From an uncultured Lachnospiraceae bacterium (GTDB taxonomy: Bacteria > Bacillota > Clostridia > Lachnospirales > Lachnospiraceae), in the NCBI GenBank assembly GCA_910588955.1, contig CAJURQ010000005.1, forward strand, positions 62,001 through 126,000: a stretch of 64,000 nucleotides of DNA. The letters run 5' to 3'. The notes below the pieces were generated by a model. That model was not told where the DNA came from. It made no database searches and was given only the letters and a program-made list of their open reading frames with translations. A program made the position numbers and the translations under genes. Below, piece by piece: positions 33,517 to 42,931 of the stretch (positions are counted from its first letter, which is position 1; every line of letters begins with the position of its first letter).

Positions 33517-34710
33517 TCAAAGCCAGAAGCTCAAGCTGTACTGCTTTTCATTCTCCACATAGGACACCGCTTTGTCCGGACAGTTCAGATAACGGAAAAC
33601 CCCCTGTTCCCCGATCAGCGTCTCCTGCATTTTCCGGTAGATATCGGGTCCCTCGCATTTCAGCGTCACATAGGTGTCTCCCCGCTCGTAACTTTCGGTG
33701 AAAATTTTCTCGATCTTTTCCTCGTCGAACTCCGTGAAGTAAACGCCCTCGCGCACATAGAAATTGGCGTCTATGGACGTACACTCAGGCATTTCCACCA
33801 CATTTTCCTGCGTATGCGTCTGCTCCATCTGCTCTGTGGTCACGCAGAGATAATCATAATTTATTGTCGGTATTTTCTCCGCGGGATAATCGCCGCCGCC
33901 CACCGCCTGATAGGACGCGTCTCCCCACGTGGTGTCCACATAATAGTATGCCCCGTCGATCCGCACCAGATTCCATGCGTGTCCCTCTCCGCCCACAACC
34001 CTGCCGAGCACAAGCGTGGAAAAGACACCCGCCCGCTTCAGGAGATACTGCGTCGCCTTCGCATATCCCTGACATACAGATTTCCGTTCCAGAAACACAG
34101 AGCATATATTCTGGCTGTCCTTCGCCGCCGCGTCATAGTCCGTATGGTGAATCAGATACTCATAGACATACTTCACCTTCTCATACTCATCCGCATCCTC
34201 CGGCATTCCGGCAAGGCATTGATTTACATAACTATCAATCTGCCGCTGTTTCTCCTCCACTTCCTCCGGACTGAACCGATAGCTGCCCGTAAAGGTAATC
34301 TTTTTCAAGATACTGCCCAGCGTGTACTCCGTATAACTGTATCCCTCCACATAGAAGATTTCGGGATGATCGTTTAACACACACTGAAACACGCGGGAAA
34401 TCAGATCCTTATCGCAGCTGGAAAGCTTCACATTCTCCTTAAAATGGACCAGCGCCTCGAGAATTTCCAGATAGACCTCCTTCTCCTCCTCCGACAGCTT
34501 CCCGAAGGCGTAGCAGTCCGCCTGCTCCCGCCGCAGCTCTTCGTCCGTCCGGGTGAGCACCTGCTCGGGCAGATTCTCCTTTGTCCCTCCCGCCGCCATA
34601 TCCTCCTGCCTGTAGAGACTGCTTTCACTGTGGGACAGTCCCTGCGCCGCAAAGTAAAGGGTGCCGGTGAAAACCAGCATGCAAAACAACAATATCCCCG
34701 TCTTTTTCAT
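33517..34710 (-). CDS. Secreted or membrane-anchored transglutaminase-like protein
   Basis: 397 residues. Residues 1-24 are a signal peptide or anchor (TGILLFCMLVFTGTLYFA) without a lipobox. The transglutaminase-like core carries a full catalytic triad: C213 in SVCQGYAKA, H244 in GEGHAWNLV, D259 in YYYVDTTWGD. In bacteria these domains act as peptidases or cross-linkers outside the cell. It is encoded between prfC and the Asp23 gene but has its own SD and a 56-nt gap to the next gene. Substrate unknown. Confidence 0.9.
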   Translation of the reverse strand: MKKTGILLFCMLVFTGTLYFAAQGLSHSESSLYRQEDMAAGGTKENLPEQVLTRTDEELRREQADCYAFGKLSEEEKEVYLEILEALVHFKENVKLSSCDKDLISRVFQCVLNDHPEIFYVEGYSYTEYTLGSILKKITFTGSYRFSPEEVEEKQRQIDSYVNQCLAGMPEDADEYEKVKYVYEYLIHHTDYDAAAKDSQNICSVFLERKSVCQGYAKATQYLLKRAGVFSTLVLGRVVGGEGHAWNLVRIDGAYYYVDTTWGDASYQAVGGGDYPAEKIPTINYDYLCVTTEQMEQTHTQENVVEMPECTSIDANFYVREGVYFTEFDEEKIEKIFTESYERGDTYVTLKCEGPDIYRKMQETLIGEQGVFRYLNCPDKAVSYVENEKQYSLSFWL

Positions 34711-34748
34711 ACGCTTTCACCCTCCTTCCCACAGGCTGTCCCGCCCTC

Positions 34749-36356
34749 TTACGTTCTGCCAAACTCAGACAGAATCAGTCCTTCATTTCTCTCCACCGTC
34801 ATGCCAATGCTCCACTGGTTGACGAAAAGCAGAAGCGGATTATCCTTTAAATCCTTGATTTTCTTCATGTCCGACGTGCCGGTCAGCTTGTCCAGATCAA
34901 TGTCCTTATTCTCAATCCAGCGGATATATTCGTAAGGCAGGTTCTCCAGTTTAATCTCCACGTTATATTCGTTTTCCAGCCGGTATTTCAGCACGTCGAA
35001 CTGCAGAACGCCGACCACGCCGACAATGATCTCCTCCATACCGGTATTAAACTCCTGAAAAATCTGGATGGCGCCCTCCTGCGCAATCTGCATGATACCC
35101 TTGACAAACTGCTTGCGCTTCATGGTGTCCACCTGTCTGACCCTCGCGAAATGTTCCGGCGCAAAAGTGGGAATCCCCTCATAGGCAAACTGCTCCCCGG
35201 GCATACAGACCGTATCCCCTATGGAAAAGATGCCCGGATCAAACACGCCGATAATATCGCCCGCATACGCCTCGCTCAATATTTTGCGCTCGTCTGCCAT
35301 GATCTGCTGGGGCTGGGACAGACGCATCACCCTGCCGCCCTGCACATGCCGGACTTCCTCGTTCACATCGAACCGCCCCGAACAGATACGCATAAATGCT
35401 ATCCTGTCCCGGTGCGCCTTATTCATGTTCGCCTGAATTTTAAATACAAAGGCAGAAAAATCATGTTCCACCGGATCGATCAGCCCCACGTCCGCCCTGC
35501 GGGGCAGCGGTGTGGTCGTCATCTTCAAAAAGTGCTGCAGAAAAATTTCCACACCAAAGTTCGTAAGCGCCGACCCGAAAAACACCGGTGTCAGATTTCC
35601 CGCCTGAATCTGCTCTAAGTCAAAGGGCGCGCTCGCACCGTCCAAAAGCTCGATTTCATCGGTGAGCTGCGACAGAAAGTCCTCCCCTATCTGCGCTCTC
35701 AGATTCTCTGTCTCCGCAAGCGGGATCCTCGTGGCATGTCCCTCCTTCGTCCCCTTCTCCGTATCGGCATAGGTGATCACACACCGGCTCTCCCGCTCAT
35801 ATACGCCCTTAAAATTCTTTCCTGAGCCGATGGGCCAATTCACCGGGCAGGTGGCTATCCCCAGCTCCTTCTCGATATCATCCAGAAGCTCAAAGGTATC
35901 ATTGGCGTCCCTGTCCATCTTATTGATAAAGGTAAAGATCGGGATATGCCGCATCACGCAGACTTTAAAGAGCTTGCGCGTCTGTGCCTCTACGCCCTTG
36001 GAGGCATCTATCACCATCACAGCCGAATCCGCCGCCATCAGCGTCCTGTATGTGTCCTCCGAAAAGTCCTGATGCCCCGGCGTATCCAGAATATTAATGC
36101 AGAACCCGCCATAGGAAAACTGCAGCACGGAGGAGGTGACGGAAATACCCCTCTCCTTCTCAATCTGCATCCAGTCGGAGACCGCATGTCTCGCCGTCGC
36201 CTTGCCTTTGACGCTGCCCGCCAGATTAATCGCTCCCCCGTACAGCAGAAACTTCTCAGTCAGGGTCGTCTTTCCCGCATCCGGGTGCGAAATGATCGCA
36301 AATGTTCTTCTTCTGTTTATTTCGTCCGCATAATTTCCCACGTTTTTATCCTCCAA
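34749..36356 (-). CDS. prfC: Peptide chain release factor 3
   Basis: 535 residues of the EF-G-like GTPase family. G1 is SHPDAGKT (23-30), G3 is DTPGHQD (91-97), G4 is NKMD (145-148). The interval and length are those of RF3 rather than EF-G or LepA. It recycles RF1/RF2 after termination. It lies 16 nt from deoB and 38 nt from the transglutaminase-like gene. Confidence 0.95.
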   Translation of the reverse strand: MEDKNVGNYADEINRRRTFAIISHPDAGKTTLTEKFLLYGGAINLAGSVKGKATARHAVSDWMQIEKERGISVTSSVLQFSYGGFCINILDTPGHQDFSEDTYRTLMAADSAVMVIDASKGVEAQTRKLFKVCVMRHIPIFTFINKMDRDANDTFELLDDIEKELGIATCPVNWPIGSGKNFKGVYERESRCVITYADTEKGTKEGHATRIPLAETENLRAQIGEDFLSQLTDEIELLDGASAPFDLEQIQAGNLTPVFFGSALTNFGVEIFLQHFLKMTTTPLPRRADVGLIDPVEHDFSAFVFKIQANMNKAHRDRIAFMRICSGRFDVNEEVRHVQGGRVMRLSQPQQIMADERKILSEAYAGDIIGVFDPGIFSIGDTVCMPGEQFAYEGIPTFAPEHFARVRQVDTMKRKQFVKGIMQIAQEGAIQIFQEFNTGMEEIIVGVVGVLQFDVLKYRLENEYNVEIKLENLPYEYIRWIENKDIDLDKLTGTSDMKKIKDLKDNPLLLFVNQWSIGMTVERNEGLILSEFGRT

Positions 36357-36372
36357 CTACGATATTGCCATT

Positions 36373-37524
36373 CTACAGCATGGATGTGCCTGCAAACTCC
36401 GGTTTGATCCCGAAATAGGAAAGCACCGTCGCGCCGATATCCGCAAAGGTCTCTCGCGTACCCAGATTCCCCGGCTCAACCAAACTGCCGTACATCAAAA
36501 ACGGCGTGTGCTCTCTTGAGTGATCGGTGGACACCGTATATCCCGGATCGCAGCCGTGATCCGCCGTGATCATCAGAATATCCTCCTCCCTAAGCCTGTC
36601 CAGAATCTCCGGCAGTTTCCCGTCGAAATAGGTGAGCGCCCGGGCGTACCCGTCCACGTCGTTGCGATGTCCGTAAAGCATGTCGTAGTCCACCAGATTG
36701 ACAAAGCACAGTCCCTCGAAATCTTTTTCCAGATATGCCAGCGTCTGCGCGATGCCCTCCTCATTTCCCTTCGTGTAGACAGCCTCCGTAATGCCTCTCC
36801 CCGCAAAAATATCCTTGATCTTGCCGACGGAGATAACCTCTTTTCCGGCGTCCTTCAACTGATCCAGCATGGTCACAGCCGGCGGAAGCAGCGAAAAGTC
36901 ATGTCTTCTCGGTGTCCTCGTATAATTGCCAGACGTCCCCGTAAAGGGTCTGGCAATCACCCTGCCCACGCCGTGTTCTCCCTGCAGGATTTCCCTCGCC
37001 TGCCTGCAGTATTCGTACAGTGTCTCCACCGGCACCACATCCTCGTGCGCCGCAATCTGGAACACGCTGTCCGCAGAGGTATAAACGATCAGATCTCCCG
37101 TCCGCACATGCTCGTCGCCGTACGCTTTAATCACCTCTGTTCCGGAGTAAGGCTGGTTGCACAGCACACCTCGGCATGTCGCTTCACAAAAAGCGTCCAG
37201 CACCTCCTTCGGAAAACCATTCGGATAAGTGGGCAGCGGTTTCTCTGACAAAACGCCCGCAATCTCCCAATGCCCTATGGTAGTATCCTTGCCTTTGGAC
37301 GCCTCTTTCATACGGGCGATTCTCGCCGTGGGGGACGCCGTTTTCTCCCCGCAGGTGACGCCGTCCAGATTGAAAAGCCCTAACGTCCCCATATTTGGCA
37401 TAGCGAACTCGGGGCTTTTGGACACGGACAGCAGCGTATTAGTTCCCTTATCGCCGTAGCTCTCCGCGTCCTCCATCTCCCCGATTCCAAAACTGTCTAA
37501 CACAATCAGAAAAATTCTCTTCAT
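36373..37524 (-). CDS. deoB: Phosphopentomutase
   Basis: 383 residues from the ATG at 37524, which follows GGGAGG by 7 nt. A frame open to 37647 would translate the dispersed repeat and is rejected. The alkaline-phosphatase-like metal residues are visible in LIVLDSFGIGEMEDA and ITADHGCDPGY, with TDHSREHTP further on. It interconverts ribose-1-phosphate and ribose-5-phosphate in nucleoside salvage. No other deo gene is adjacent. Confidence 0.96.
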   Translation of the reverse strand: MKRIFLIVLDSFGIGEMEDAESYGDKGTNTLLSVSKSPEFAMPNMGTLGLFNLDGVTCGEKTASPTARIARMKEASKGKDTTIGHWEIAGVLSEKPLPTYPNGFPKEVLDAFCEATCRGVLCNQPYSGTEVIKAYGDEHVRTGDLIVYTSADSVFQIAAHEDVVPVETLYEYCRQAREILQGEHGVGRVIARPFTGTSGNYTRTPRRHDFSLLPPAVTMLDQLKDAGKEVISVGKIKDIFAGRGITEAVYTKGNEEGIAQTLAYLEKDFEGLCFVNLVDYDMLYGHRNDVDGYARALTYFDGKLPEILDRLREEDILMITADHGCDPGYTVSTDHSREHTPFLMYGSLVEPGNLGTRETFADIGATVLSYFGIKPEFAGTSML

Positions 37525-37556
37525 CTTTTGCCTCCCTAAAATTAACTTGCATTTTG

Positions 37557-37608
37557 GCGCTGGCTTCGACACCATGCAACAAGTGCATGGCGCGCATGTA
37601 AAAGTAAC
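37557..37608. repeat. Dispersed hairpin element, copy 2
   Basis: 52 nt upstream of deoB with the hairpin CCATGCA-ACAAG-TGCATGG. It is about 86 percent identical by hand count to copy 1 at 21790-21842, and in the same plus-strand orientation. Confidence 0.75.
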
Positions 37609-37675
37609 ATACTTTTCTATAGTATCATAAAACCCTTCCCAATGCACACAGGAATTATTTCGTCCGCCTGCGTTT

Positions 37676-38389
37676 TTATTTCTCGTCGGAATTTACCGTG
37701 CTGATCACAACCGCGTCCGCACTCACGCCTGTCTTTCGGATAACGATATCCTCAATCTGGGCGCGCTGTGCCTCGGAAAGCTCCGCCGTATTCACGACCA
37801 CGTCCACGCTGTCCCCGTCTATGCTGACAATGGCGTCGTCAAAGCCCTTCGCCTCCAGCAGAATCTCCGCCGCCGTCTCCTTCTCCGCAATGTCCGTCAT
37901 GGAGATCATGCTGCTCACCGCCTCCTGCTTCTGTGTCTCGCTGATGTTAGCGTTATTGATAATCTCCAACAGCGTCTCCTTATTCTGCACCCTCGTCTGT
38001 TCCTTCTCGAGCTTCGCGCCGGAGAGTGCCGACGATGTCTCAGCCGATGTGAAGACCGCCTCGCCGGGCACCTCATCCATCTGCTCCTCTGCGAGCGCCT
38101 TCGCCAGTTCCTCGTCCACGCTTCCGCTCTCCGCCATAGTCACGTCGCTGTCCAAACTCTCTATATCGCCGGATGCCTGAGCCATGTCCTCCTCCGACAA
38201 ATCCAAAAGCGCCGCGTACTCCGCCTCCGCATCTTCCTGCGTGAGCCCGGTTGCCCCCATTTCCCCACTCACGCTCATCAAGTCCTCGTCCGTCACCTTG
38301 GTACCCGCAAAATTCAAGTACCCCGCCACCGCGATCATAATTGCCAGTGCCGTAATCATCATCTGGTTCTTCTTAATCATATTCTTCAA
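37676..38389 (-). CDS. spoIIIAH: Stage III sporulation protein AH
   Basis: 237 residues: one N-terminal helix (QMMITALAIMIAVAGYLNF) and an outer YscJ/FliF-like C-terminal domain (SETQKQEAVSSMISMTDIAEKE). In other spore formers SpoIIIAH in the mother cell membrane binds forespore SpoIIQ to form the feeding-tube channel. Residues 40-120 are a long acidic linker. Last gene of the operon, 13 nt after spoIIIAG. Confidence 0.92.
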   Translation of the reverse strand: MKNMIKKNQMMITALAIMIAVAGYLNFAGTKVTDEDLMSVSGEMGATGLTQEDAEAEYAALLDLSEEDMAQASGDIESLDSDVTMAESGSVDEELAKALAEEQMDEVPGEAVFTSAETSSALSGAKLEKEQTRVQNKETLLEIINNANISETQKQEAVSSMISMTDIAEKETAAEILLEAKGFDDAIVSIDGDSVDVVVNTAELSEAQRAQIEDIVIRKTGVSADAVVISTVNSDEK

Positions 38390-38402
38390 TTTCTTCTCCC
38401 CT

Positions 38403-39017
38403 TCACTGATTATTTGTTTTCATTTTAATTATTGCTATTCTATTCATGTCTACATCAAATAATACCTGAATCACCTCGATTATATCCCTGCGCACCTGCG
38501 CCCGGTCAGCGCCCTCCGCGATCACCACAACCCCCTCCACATCCGGAGATACAGTCTTGACCACTAAGGGCACGTTCTGCCCCCGTTCATCCACGGTGCA
38601 GACCACCGTCTTATCCAGTCGGTTCTCCGATATATGGCGGCTCCCTCCCGCCGCGTCCGTCTCCGTCGTGTCCGAAGACTCCTCCGTCCCATCCCTCGCC
38701 AGCATCATCTCTTCCGATTCCCCTGTGTAAAGCAAGACTCTGACTTTTCCCGCCCCCTCCACGCACCGCAGGCTCTCTTCCAGTTTTTCCTCCCAGTACG
38801 TCACGTAGTCCTCACTGGGCTCCTCTTTCGCAAACATATGTTCGTTTTCTATGATAGCTCCTGACGCGTCCGATAAACCGGACTTTGACTTTTCTTTTTC
38901 CACCGGCAGGGAAATCACGCAGAGCAGGACGCCCGCCAGAATCAGTATCAGGCACTGATCTTTTCCGAGTTTCTTCCCGCCGCTTATCCGCCCGAAAAAC
39001 TTCTTAGCCTCTTCCAT
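38403..39017 (-). CDS. spoIIIAG: Stage III sporulation protein AG
   Basis: 204 residues. One transmembrane helix (CLILILAGVLLCVISL, about 22-38) followed by a ring-forming domain ending in GVVVIAEGADRAQVRRDI and VIQVLFDVDMNRIAIIKM. SpoIIIAG forms a large ring in the mother cell membrane. It overlaps spoIIIAF by 14 nt. Confidence 0.93.
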   Translation of the reverse strand: MEEAKKFFGRISGGKKLGKDQCLILILAGVLLCVISLPVEKEKSKSGLSDASGAIIENEHMFAKEEPSEDYVTYWEEKLEESLRCVEGAGKVRVLLYTGESEEMMLARDGTEESSDTTETDAAGGSRHISENRLDKTVVCTVDERGQNVPLVVKTVSPDVEGVVVIAEGADRAQVRRDIIEVIQVLFDVDMNRIAIIKMKTNNQ

Positions 39018-39585
39018 CCGGTCTCACCTCCACTCTCTCTTCCTCCATCTCCAGAAGCGCGGCGAACCGAGCCCGGTAGGACTGAAAAGACTTTCCCGTA
39101 TCTGTTTCCCTCTGCTGTCCAACCACAATCTCCCCGATGCCGATCTGCCTGCCCTCCTCCTCTTGCGCCCGTTCCCTCAAAAAAATCGTGATCGCAGGCT
39201 GCAGCGTTCCTGCCTCCGCACCGGAATCCTGCATCAGCCGGATCGAAACGCGGCTCACACAGTACGCATCCCCCGTCAGTTCCCGGTTTAGCTGCTCCTT
39301 AAGCGCCGTCTCCATCCGGTCGGTCACCTCCCCCGTCACGCCGCCTGTCTCCAGCTCAGCCGAAAAATCGGGTATATCCGCCAGTTCCTCCCATTTTTCC
39401 ATAAGCTCCCGGGGTTCCTCCCATACAGCGCCCGCAAGCTGTAAAACGGGTTTCAGAAAGAGGAGCAGTATGATAATACCCGACACGGATTTGATATACT
39501 TCTCGTACTGCCTCCCCGGTGCGAAATGCACCACCGCCTGCGCCGCTATCATAAAAACGCCGATCTCCCTGATCGTGTCGAGCAT
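39004..39585 (-). CDS. spoIIIAF: Stage III sporulation protein AF
   Basis: 193 residues from the ATG at 39585, which follows GGAGG by 7 nt; a TTG six codons earlier is a poorer start. Two N-terminal transmembrane helices (IGVFMIAAQAVVHFAPG and VSGIIILLLFLKPVLQLAG) and a soluble C-terminal domain. Part of the SpoIIIA-SpoIIQ channel. Confidence 0.9.
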   Translation of the reverse strand: MLDTIREIGVFMIAAQAVVHFAPGRQYEKYIKSVSGIIILLLFLKPVLQLAGAVWEEPRELMEKWEELADIPDFSAELETGGVTGEVTDRMETALKEQLNRELTGDAYCVSRVSIRLMQDSGAEAGTLQPAITIFLRERAQEEEGRQIGIGEIVVGQQRETDTGKSFQSYRARFAALLEMEEERVEVRPDGRG

Positions 39586-39599
39586 ACCGCCACCTCCGT

Positions 39600-40670
39600 T
39601 CAACGCAACGCCTGCCCTGTGGAATAGCTGATGATTGCCGCCTGAATCAGAAACATCCCCACAGAAGTCAGCGCAATCCGCAAAAGCATCAGATTGCCTT
39701 CCCCCACCCTGCTCGCACAGTTTGTCAGCCGCTTGTCGCTTATGATGCCGATCAGCGCCGCACTCAGCTTAATCACGCACGCCGTCATGGCAATTTTCAA
39801 AACCGGCGCCGCACAGAGGGCAATCAGCATAAACGTCATAAAAAGCCCAAGGCTGTTTTTGACAAGCACAGCCGATCCCAGCACCATCTCGAACATTCCC
39901 TCCGTCAGCCCGCCGATTCCCGGCATTGCGGAGAGTGCCTTCTTTACCGCCGATGACTGCAAAGAATCAATAACAGGCGATATCATAGACTGTAACAGGC
40001 TGAATCCGGTGAGCAGCCATACGGAAAACTTAAGGCTCCCCTTGATCGCCTTCTCTAAAAGTTCCAAAAGCAGCGCAAGCTTTTCCTCCATCCAGATTCC
40101 GTTAATCACCGTCAGCAGAACATAGGCGTAGACGCAGGGCACCAGCACCGAGAGATACCCCCTCTCAATCAGGTAGACTGCCACCAAAAGGAGCTGATAA
40201 TACACCGTCGCCGAAGCAGGTCCAGAAGATGTGCCGACAGCCAGCATATAAGTCGGAACATACAGTCTGACAAATGTCACAACGCCGTTTAAAATCTCTT
40301 TCACCGCCCCCGCCGTCTCCGCAAAAAATTTTAGGAGCACCGCAATCAGCAGCAAATATACAAAATAGAAGGCGAGATCGGACACCTGGTGATCGCGGAA
40401 CAAATCGGCAAAGCCTGAAAAGAGCGCCGCCGCCACCCCAAGAACGAGAATTGTGAAAAATAACACCCGAAATTCTTCTCTCTGGAACAAGACCGCTCCG
40501 GAAATGCCGCCGAACAGCTTTTTAACCGCCTCCCAAAGCTGACCTGTCATAATATCAGCAAGCACCGCTTTCGCATCAAAGGAATACGAGGGAAACAACC
40601 TGTCGAAATCCCTTGCCAGCGCATCCATCTCCAGCTCCTCCCACACAAGTGCGCTCTCCTGTGGTTCCAT
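39600..40670 (-). CDS. spoIIIAE: Stage III sporulation protein AE
   Basis: 356 residues with about 8 membrane helices. Diagnostic stretches are FVRLYVPTYMLAVGTSSGPA and SAVKKALSAMPGIGGLTEGM. It is the largest membrane subunit of the channel. The soluble N-terminal ~70 residues are followed by the membrane region. 18 nt to spoIIIAD. Confidence 0.94.
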   Translation of the reverse strand: MEPQESALVWEELEMDALARDFDRLFPSYSFDAKAVLADIMTGQLWEAVKKLFGGISGAVLFQREEFRVLFFTILVLGVAAALFSGFADLFRDHQVSDLAFYFVYLLLIAVLLKFFAETAGAVKEILNGVVTFVRLYVPTYMLAVGTSSGPASATVYYQLLLVAVYLIERGYLSVLVPCVYAYVLLTVINGIWMEEKLALLLELLEKAIKGSLKFSVWLLTGFSLLQSMISPVIDSLQSSAVKKALSAMPGIGGLTEGMFEMVLGSAVLVKNSLGLFMTFMLIALCAAPVLKIAMTACVIKLSAALIGIISDKRLTNCASRVGEGNLMLLRIALTSVGMFLIQAAIISYSTGQALR

Positions 40671-40688
40671 CCTTAAACCTCCCCTCTC

Positions 40689-41072
40689 TTACAGTATCGA
40701 CTGTATGCTCTCCATCAGAGAAGACAGCACCGGCATACCCATAGAAAGAATGTAAAGTTTACCAAGCATCTCCACCTGCCCCGCCACCCCGGCGTACCCT
40801 GCATCCTTACAGATCCCCGCGCAGAATTCACAGGCATAGGTGGCGCCCACCGCCTTTAAAAGCAGCGCCAGATAACTGTAGTTGTCCCGCAGATAACCAC
40901 GCAGCGCCTCCATCCCCGACAAAATCTGCATAAAATAACGCATGATATATTCTAACATCACAAAGCAGACCGCAAGCGCCACATAGACACCGTATTCCGC
41001 CTTGTGACTCTTCAGCGACACCGCAAGCAGCACCCCGACTACGCCGACGACACCCGCTTTCACCATATCCAT
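40689..41072 (-). CDS. spoIIIAD: Stage III sporulation protein AD
   Basis: 127 residues from the ATG at 41072, 9 nt after GGGAGG; a longer start at 41093 overlaps the SD itself. Three or four membrane helices; YLALLLKAVGATYACEFCAG is conserved. Partner of SpoIIIAC in the channel. Confidence 0.92.
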   Translation of the reverse strand: MDMVKAGVVGVVGVLLAVSLKSHKAEYGVYVALAVCFVMLEYIMRYFMQILSGMEALRGYLRDNYSYLALLLKAVGATYACEFCAGICKDAGYAGVAGQVEMLGKLYILSMGMPVLSSLMESIQSIL

Positions 41073-41129
41073 ACCATTTACCCTCCCTGCCAAGCAGCAC
41101 TCGCGATTGAATCATCGGCTTAAATCTGA

Positions 41130-41324
41130 TCACAATTCAAACAACTGCTGCATCATTACAAACAGATCATAGATATACGGAACAATCCAAGTTAAAACAA
41201 GAATTAACCCGGCAAGGCTGATTAGAAAGGCATGTTCCTCTCTTCCGCTATGTTTTAAAACTTGATTTAATATTGTGACCAAGATACCAACTGCCGCTAT
41301 CTTGAAAATCAGACTAACGCTCAT
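41130..41324 (-). CDS. spoIIIAC: Stage III sporulation protein AC
   Basis: 64 residues from the ATG at 41324, directly after GGGGAGG. Two transmembrane helices, LIFKIAAVGILVTILNQVL and FLISLAGLILVLTWIVPYIY. Normal size for SpoIIIAC. A 12-codon extension upstream is not credible. Confidence 0.93.
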   Translation of the reverse strand: MSVSLIFKIAAVGILVTILNQVLKHSGREEHAFLISLAGLILVLTWIVPYIYDLFVMMQQLFEL

Positions 41325-41340
41325 TCGTCCTCCCCGTTTT

Positions 41341-41859
41341 TCACAGCAGCAGTATCGCAAGAAGAAGCCCAGTCAGTATACTGACGCTGTGTATCATTTT
41401 TGATCTGTTTTCAAAAGTTTCCTCCGCCTGCCGGTACCTGCCCTCCAGAAATTCTTCCGCCTGTCCGACACGTCCTGCCTGTCCGATCTCTTCGCGGAAA
41501 CACAGGCTTTTCGCAAGCTCCATCATTGTTCTTCTCTCATCCTCCCGCAAGGGTAACGGCTCCAGACACTTCTCCATCTCCTCCTCCCAGACCTTCGGGA
41601 AATCCGCGCTGCCCTCCCCTGCCGTCCTCCCGTAGATACTACCGAAGCATATAGAGTAACACCCGTCACTCGATTCTGCCAACAGCAGGCAGATCTCCGG
41701 CATCGTATGCTTTCCGTAGGAAATTTCACTCCTCATCCGGGACAGCATTCGGGACAGCGCCCGCAAGTGCCTCACCCGCTCCCTCTCCTGCCCCGCCAGA
41801 CTGTGCCCCCATCCGGCGCAGCCGGCGAGAATGCACAAAAAACCTATCGCCCTGTACAT
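41341..41859 (-). CDS. spoIIIAB: Stage III sporulation protein AB
   Basis: 172 residues. N-terminal helix (AIGFLCILAGCAGWGHSL), helical cytoplasmic domain similar to GspF-type proteins, and a C-terminal helix (VSILTGLLLAILLL). The N-terminal gene region overlaps spoIIIAA by 16 nt. Confidence 0.9.
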   Translation of the reverse strand: MYRAIGFLCILAGCAGWGHSLAGQERERVRHLRALSRMLSRMRSEISYGKHTMPEICLLLAESSDGCYSICFGSIYGRTAGEGSADFPKVWEEEMEKCLEPLPLREDERRTMMELAKSLCFREEIGQAGRVGQAEEFLEGRYRQAEETFENRSKMIHSVSILTGLLLAILLL

Positions 41860-42800
41860 GGTTTCCCTTCCCCGTCATAAATTCCCGCAATCCTGCACAC
41901 GCCCTGCCTGCGATCCAGCATTACATACCGTTCAAACAATCTCTGCTCTATCATATAACGCATGTAATTTTTCTGTCTCACTTCCTCCATGGAACCGCCG
42001 TGAATTGTCGCCAGCAGTTTACAGCCGCAGCCGCCCGCCATCTGCAGCGCCTGCGCGTCCGCCAGACTTCCGATCTCGTCCACCGCGAGCACCTGCGGCG
42101 CCATGGATCGTATCAGCCGCATCATGCCCTCCACCTTTGGACAGCCGTCCAGCACATCCGTGCGGATTCCCACATCATTTTGCGCCACGCCGAGATAACT
42201 TCCCGCGATCTCCGAGCGTTCATCCACCACACTCACGTTGACCCCCCGCCCGTAAACCGTTCCGTCCGAAACCTGCCTGATGATGTCCCGAAGCATGGTT
42301 GTCTTTCCCCCGCCCGGCGGGGATATCAGGAGGGTGCTCATCACTCGTCCCTCCTCGAACAGGCGGGGCATCAGCCCGTCCGCGGCACCCCGTATCTGGT
42401 GGGCAATACGGATATTTAAATAACGTATGTATTTCATATTCTTAATTCGCCCTTCTCCGTCCAGAATCACCTGTCCCGCGAGCCCTACCCTATGCCCGCC
42501 CCGAACGGTCAGAAAACCTTGTCTGATTTCATCTGCAAAAGCGTAGATGGAATATCTGCACAGATGCCCCAGCATGCCTTCCAACTCTTCCGGCGAAGGT
42601 TTTGCCGCTTTTTCCGGCATGTCCACAATCCGCCCCGGCATGTCCACAAAATATTCTCTGTTATCAACCAATATGGATATAGGCATCCCCGCCCGGAGCC
42701 GGATTTCCTGAAGCCTTTTCGCCCGTTTCGCCACTTCCTGCCATCTGTCCCGGCTCTCCTCTGGAAACAAGCAGAGAATCTCCTCCGCGCGCATTGCCAT
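41844..42800 (-). CDS. spoIIIAA: Stage III sporulation protein AA (secretion-type ATPase)
   Basis: 318 residues. The ATPase core has Walker A SPPGGGKTT (160-168) and Walker B QVLAVDEIGSL, similar to type II/IV secretion ATPases; VDERSEIAGSYLGVAQNDVG is specific to SpoIIIAA. It energises the channel at the mother-cell face. Either the ATG at 42800 or a second ATG two codons on (42794), which has better SD spacing, may start it. First gene of the operon. Confidence 0.94.
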   Translation of the reverse strand: MAMRAEEILCLFPEESRDRWQEVAKRAKRLQEIRLRAGMPISILVDNREYFVDMPGRIVDMPEKAAKPSPEELEGMLGHLCRYSIYAFADEIRQGFLTVRGGHRVGLAGQVILDGEGRIKNMKYIRYLNIRIAHQIRGAADGLMPRLFEEGRVMSTLLISPPGGGKTTMLRDIIRQVSDGTVYGRGVNVSVVDERSEIAGSYLGVAQNDVGIRTDVLDGCPKVEGMMRLIRSMAPQVLAVDEIGSLADAQALQMAGGCGCKLLATIHGGSMEEVRQKNYMRYMIEQRLFERYVMLDRRQGVCRIAGIYDGEGKPCTGR

Positions 42801-42823
42801 CCCCCCCTCATCTGTCTCATTAC

Positions 42824-42852
42824 AATATATGAATCTTTGTCCAAGTTATGCC
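42824..42852 (-). promoter_or_regulatory. Probable SigE-dependent promoter of the spoIIIA operon
   Basis: Minus-strand GGCATAAC (42845-42852) and CATATATT (42824-42831), about 15 nt apart, resemble the mother-cell sigma-E pattern (ATA at -35, CATACAnT at -10). The -10 box ends 23 nt upstream of the gene start. Assignment also rests on known SigE control of this operon in Bacillus. Confidence 0.55.
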
Positions 42853-42931
42853 TTGCAAAAAAAACCAGTGGCATTTCATGCGAAAAGAGGGTAGAATAGA
42901 TAGGGAAAATGGTGATAAAAGAGGAACCGAT

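Noticed and set aside
37525..37647. 41-codon N-terminal extension of deoB
   Set aside because: It translates the dispersed repeat; the internal ATG at 37524 has a perfect SD and the family N-terminus.
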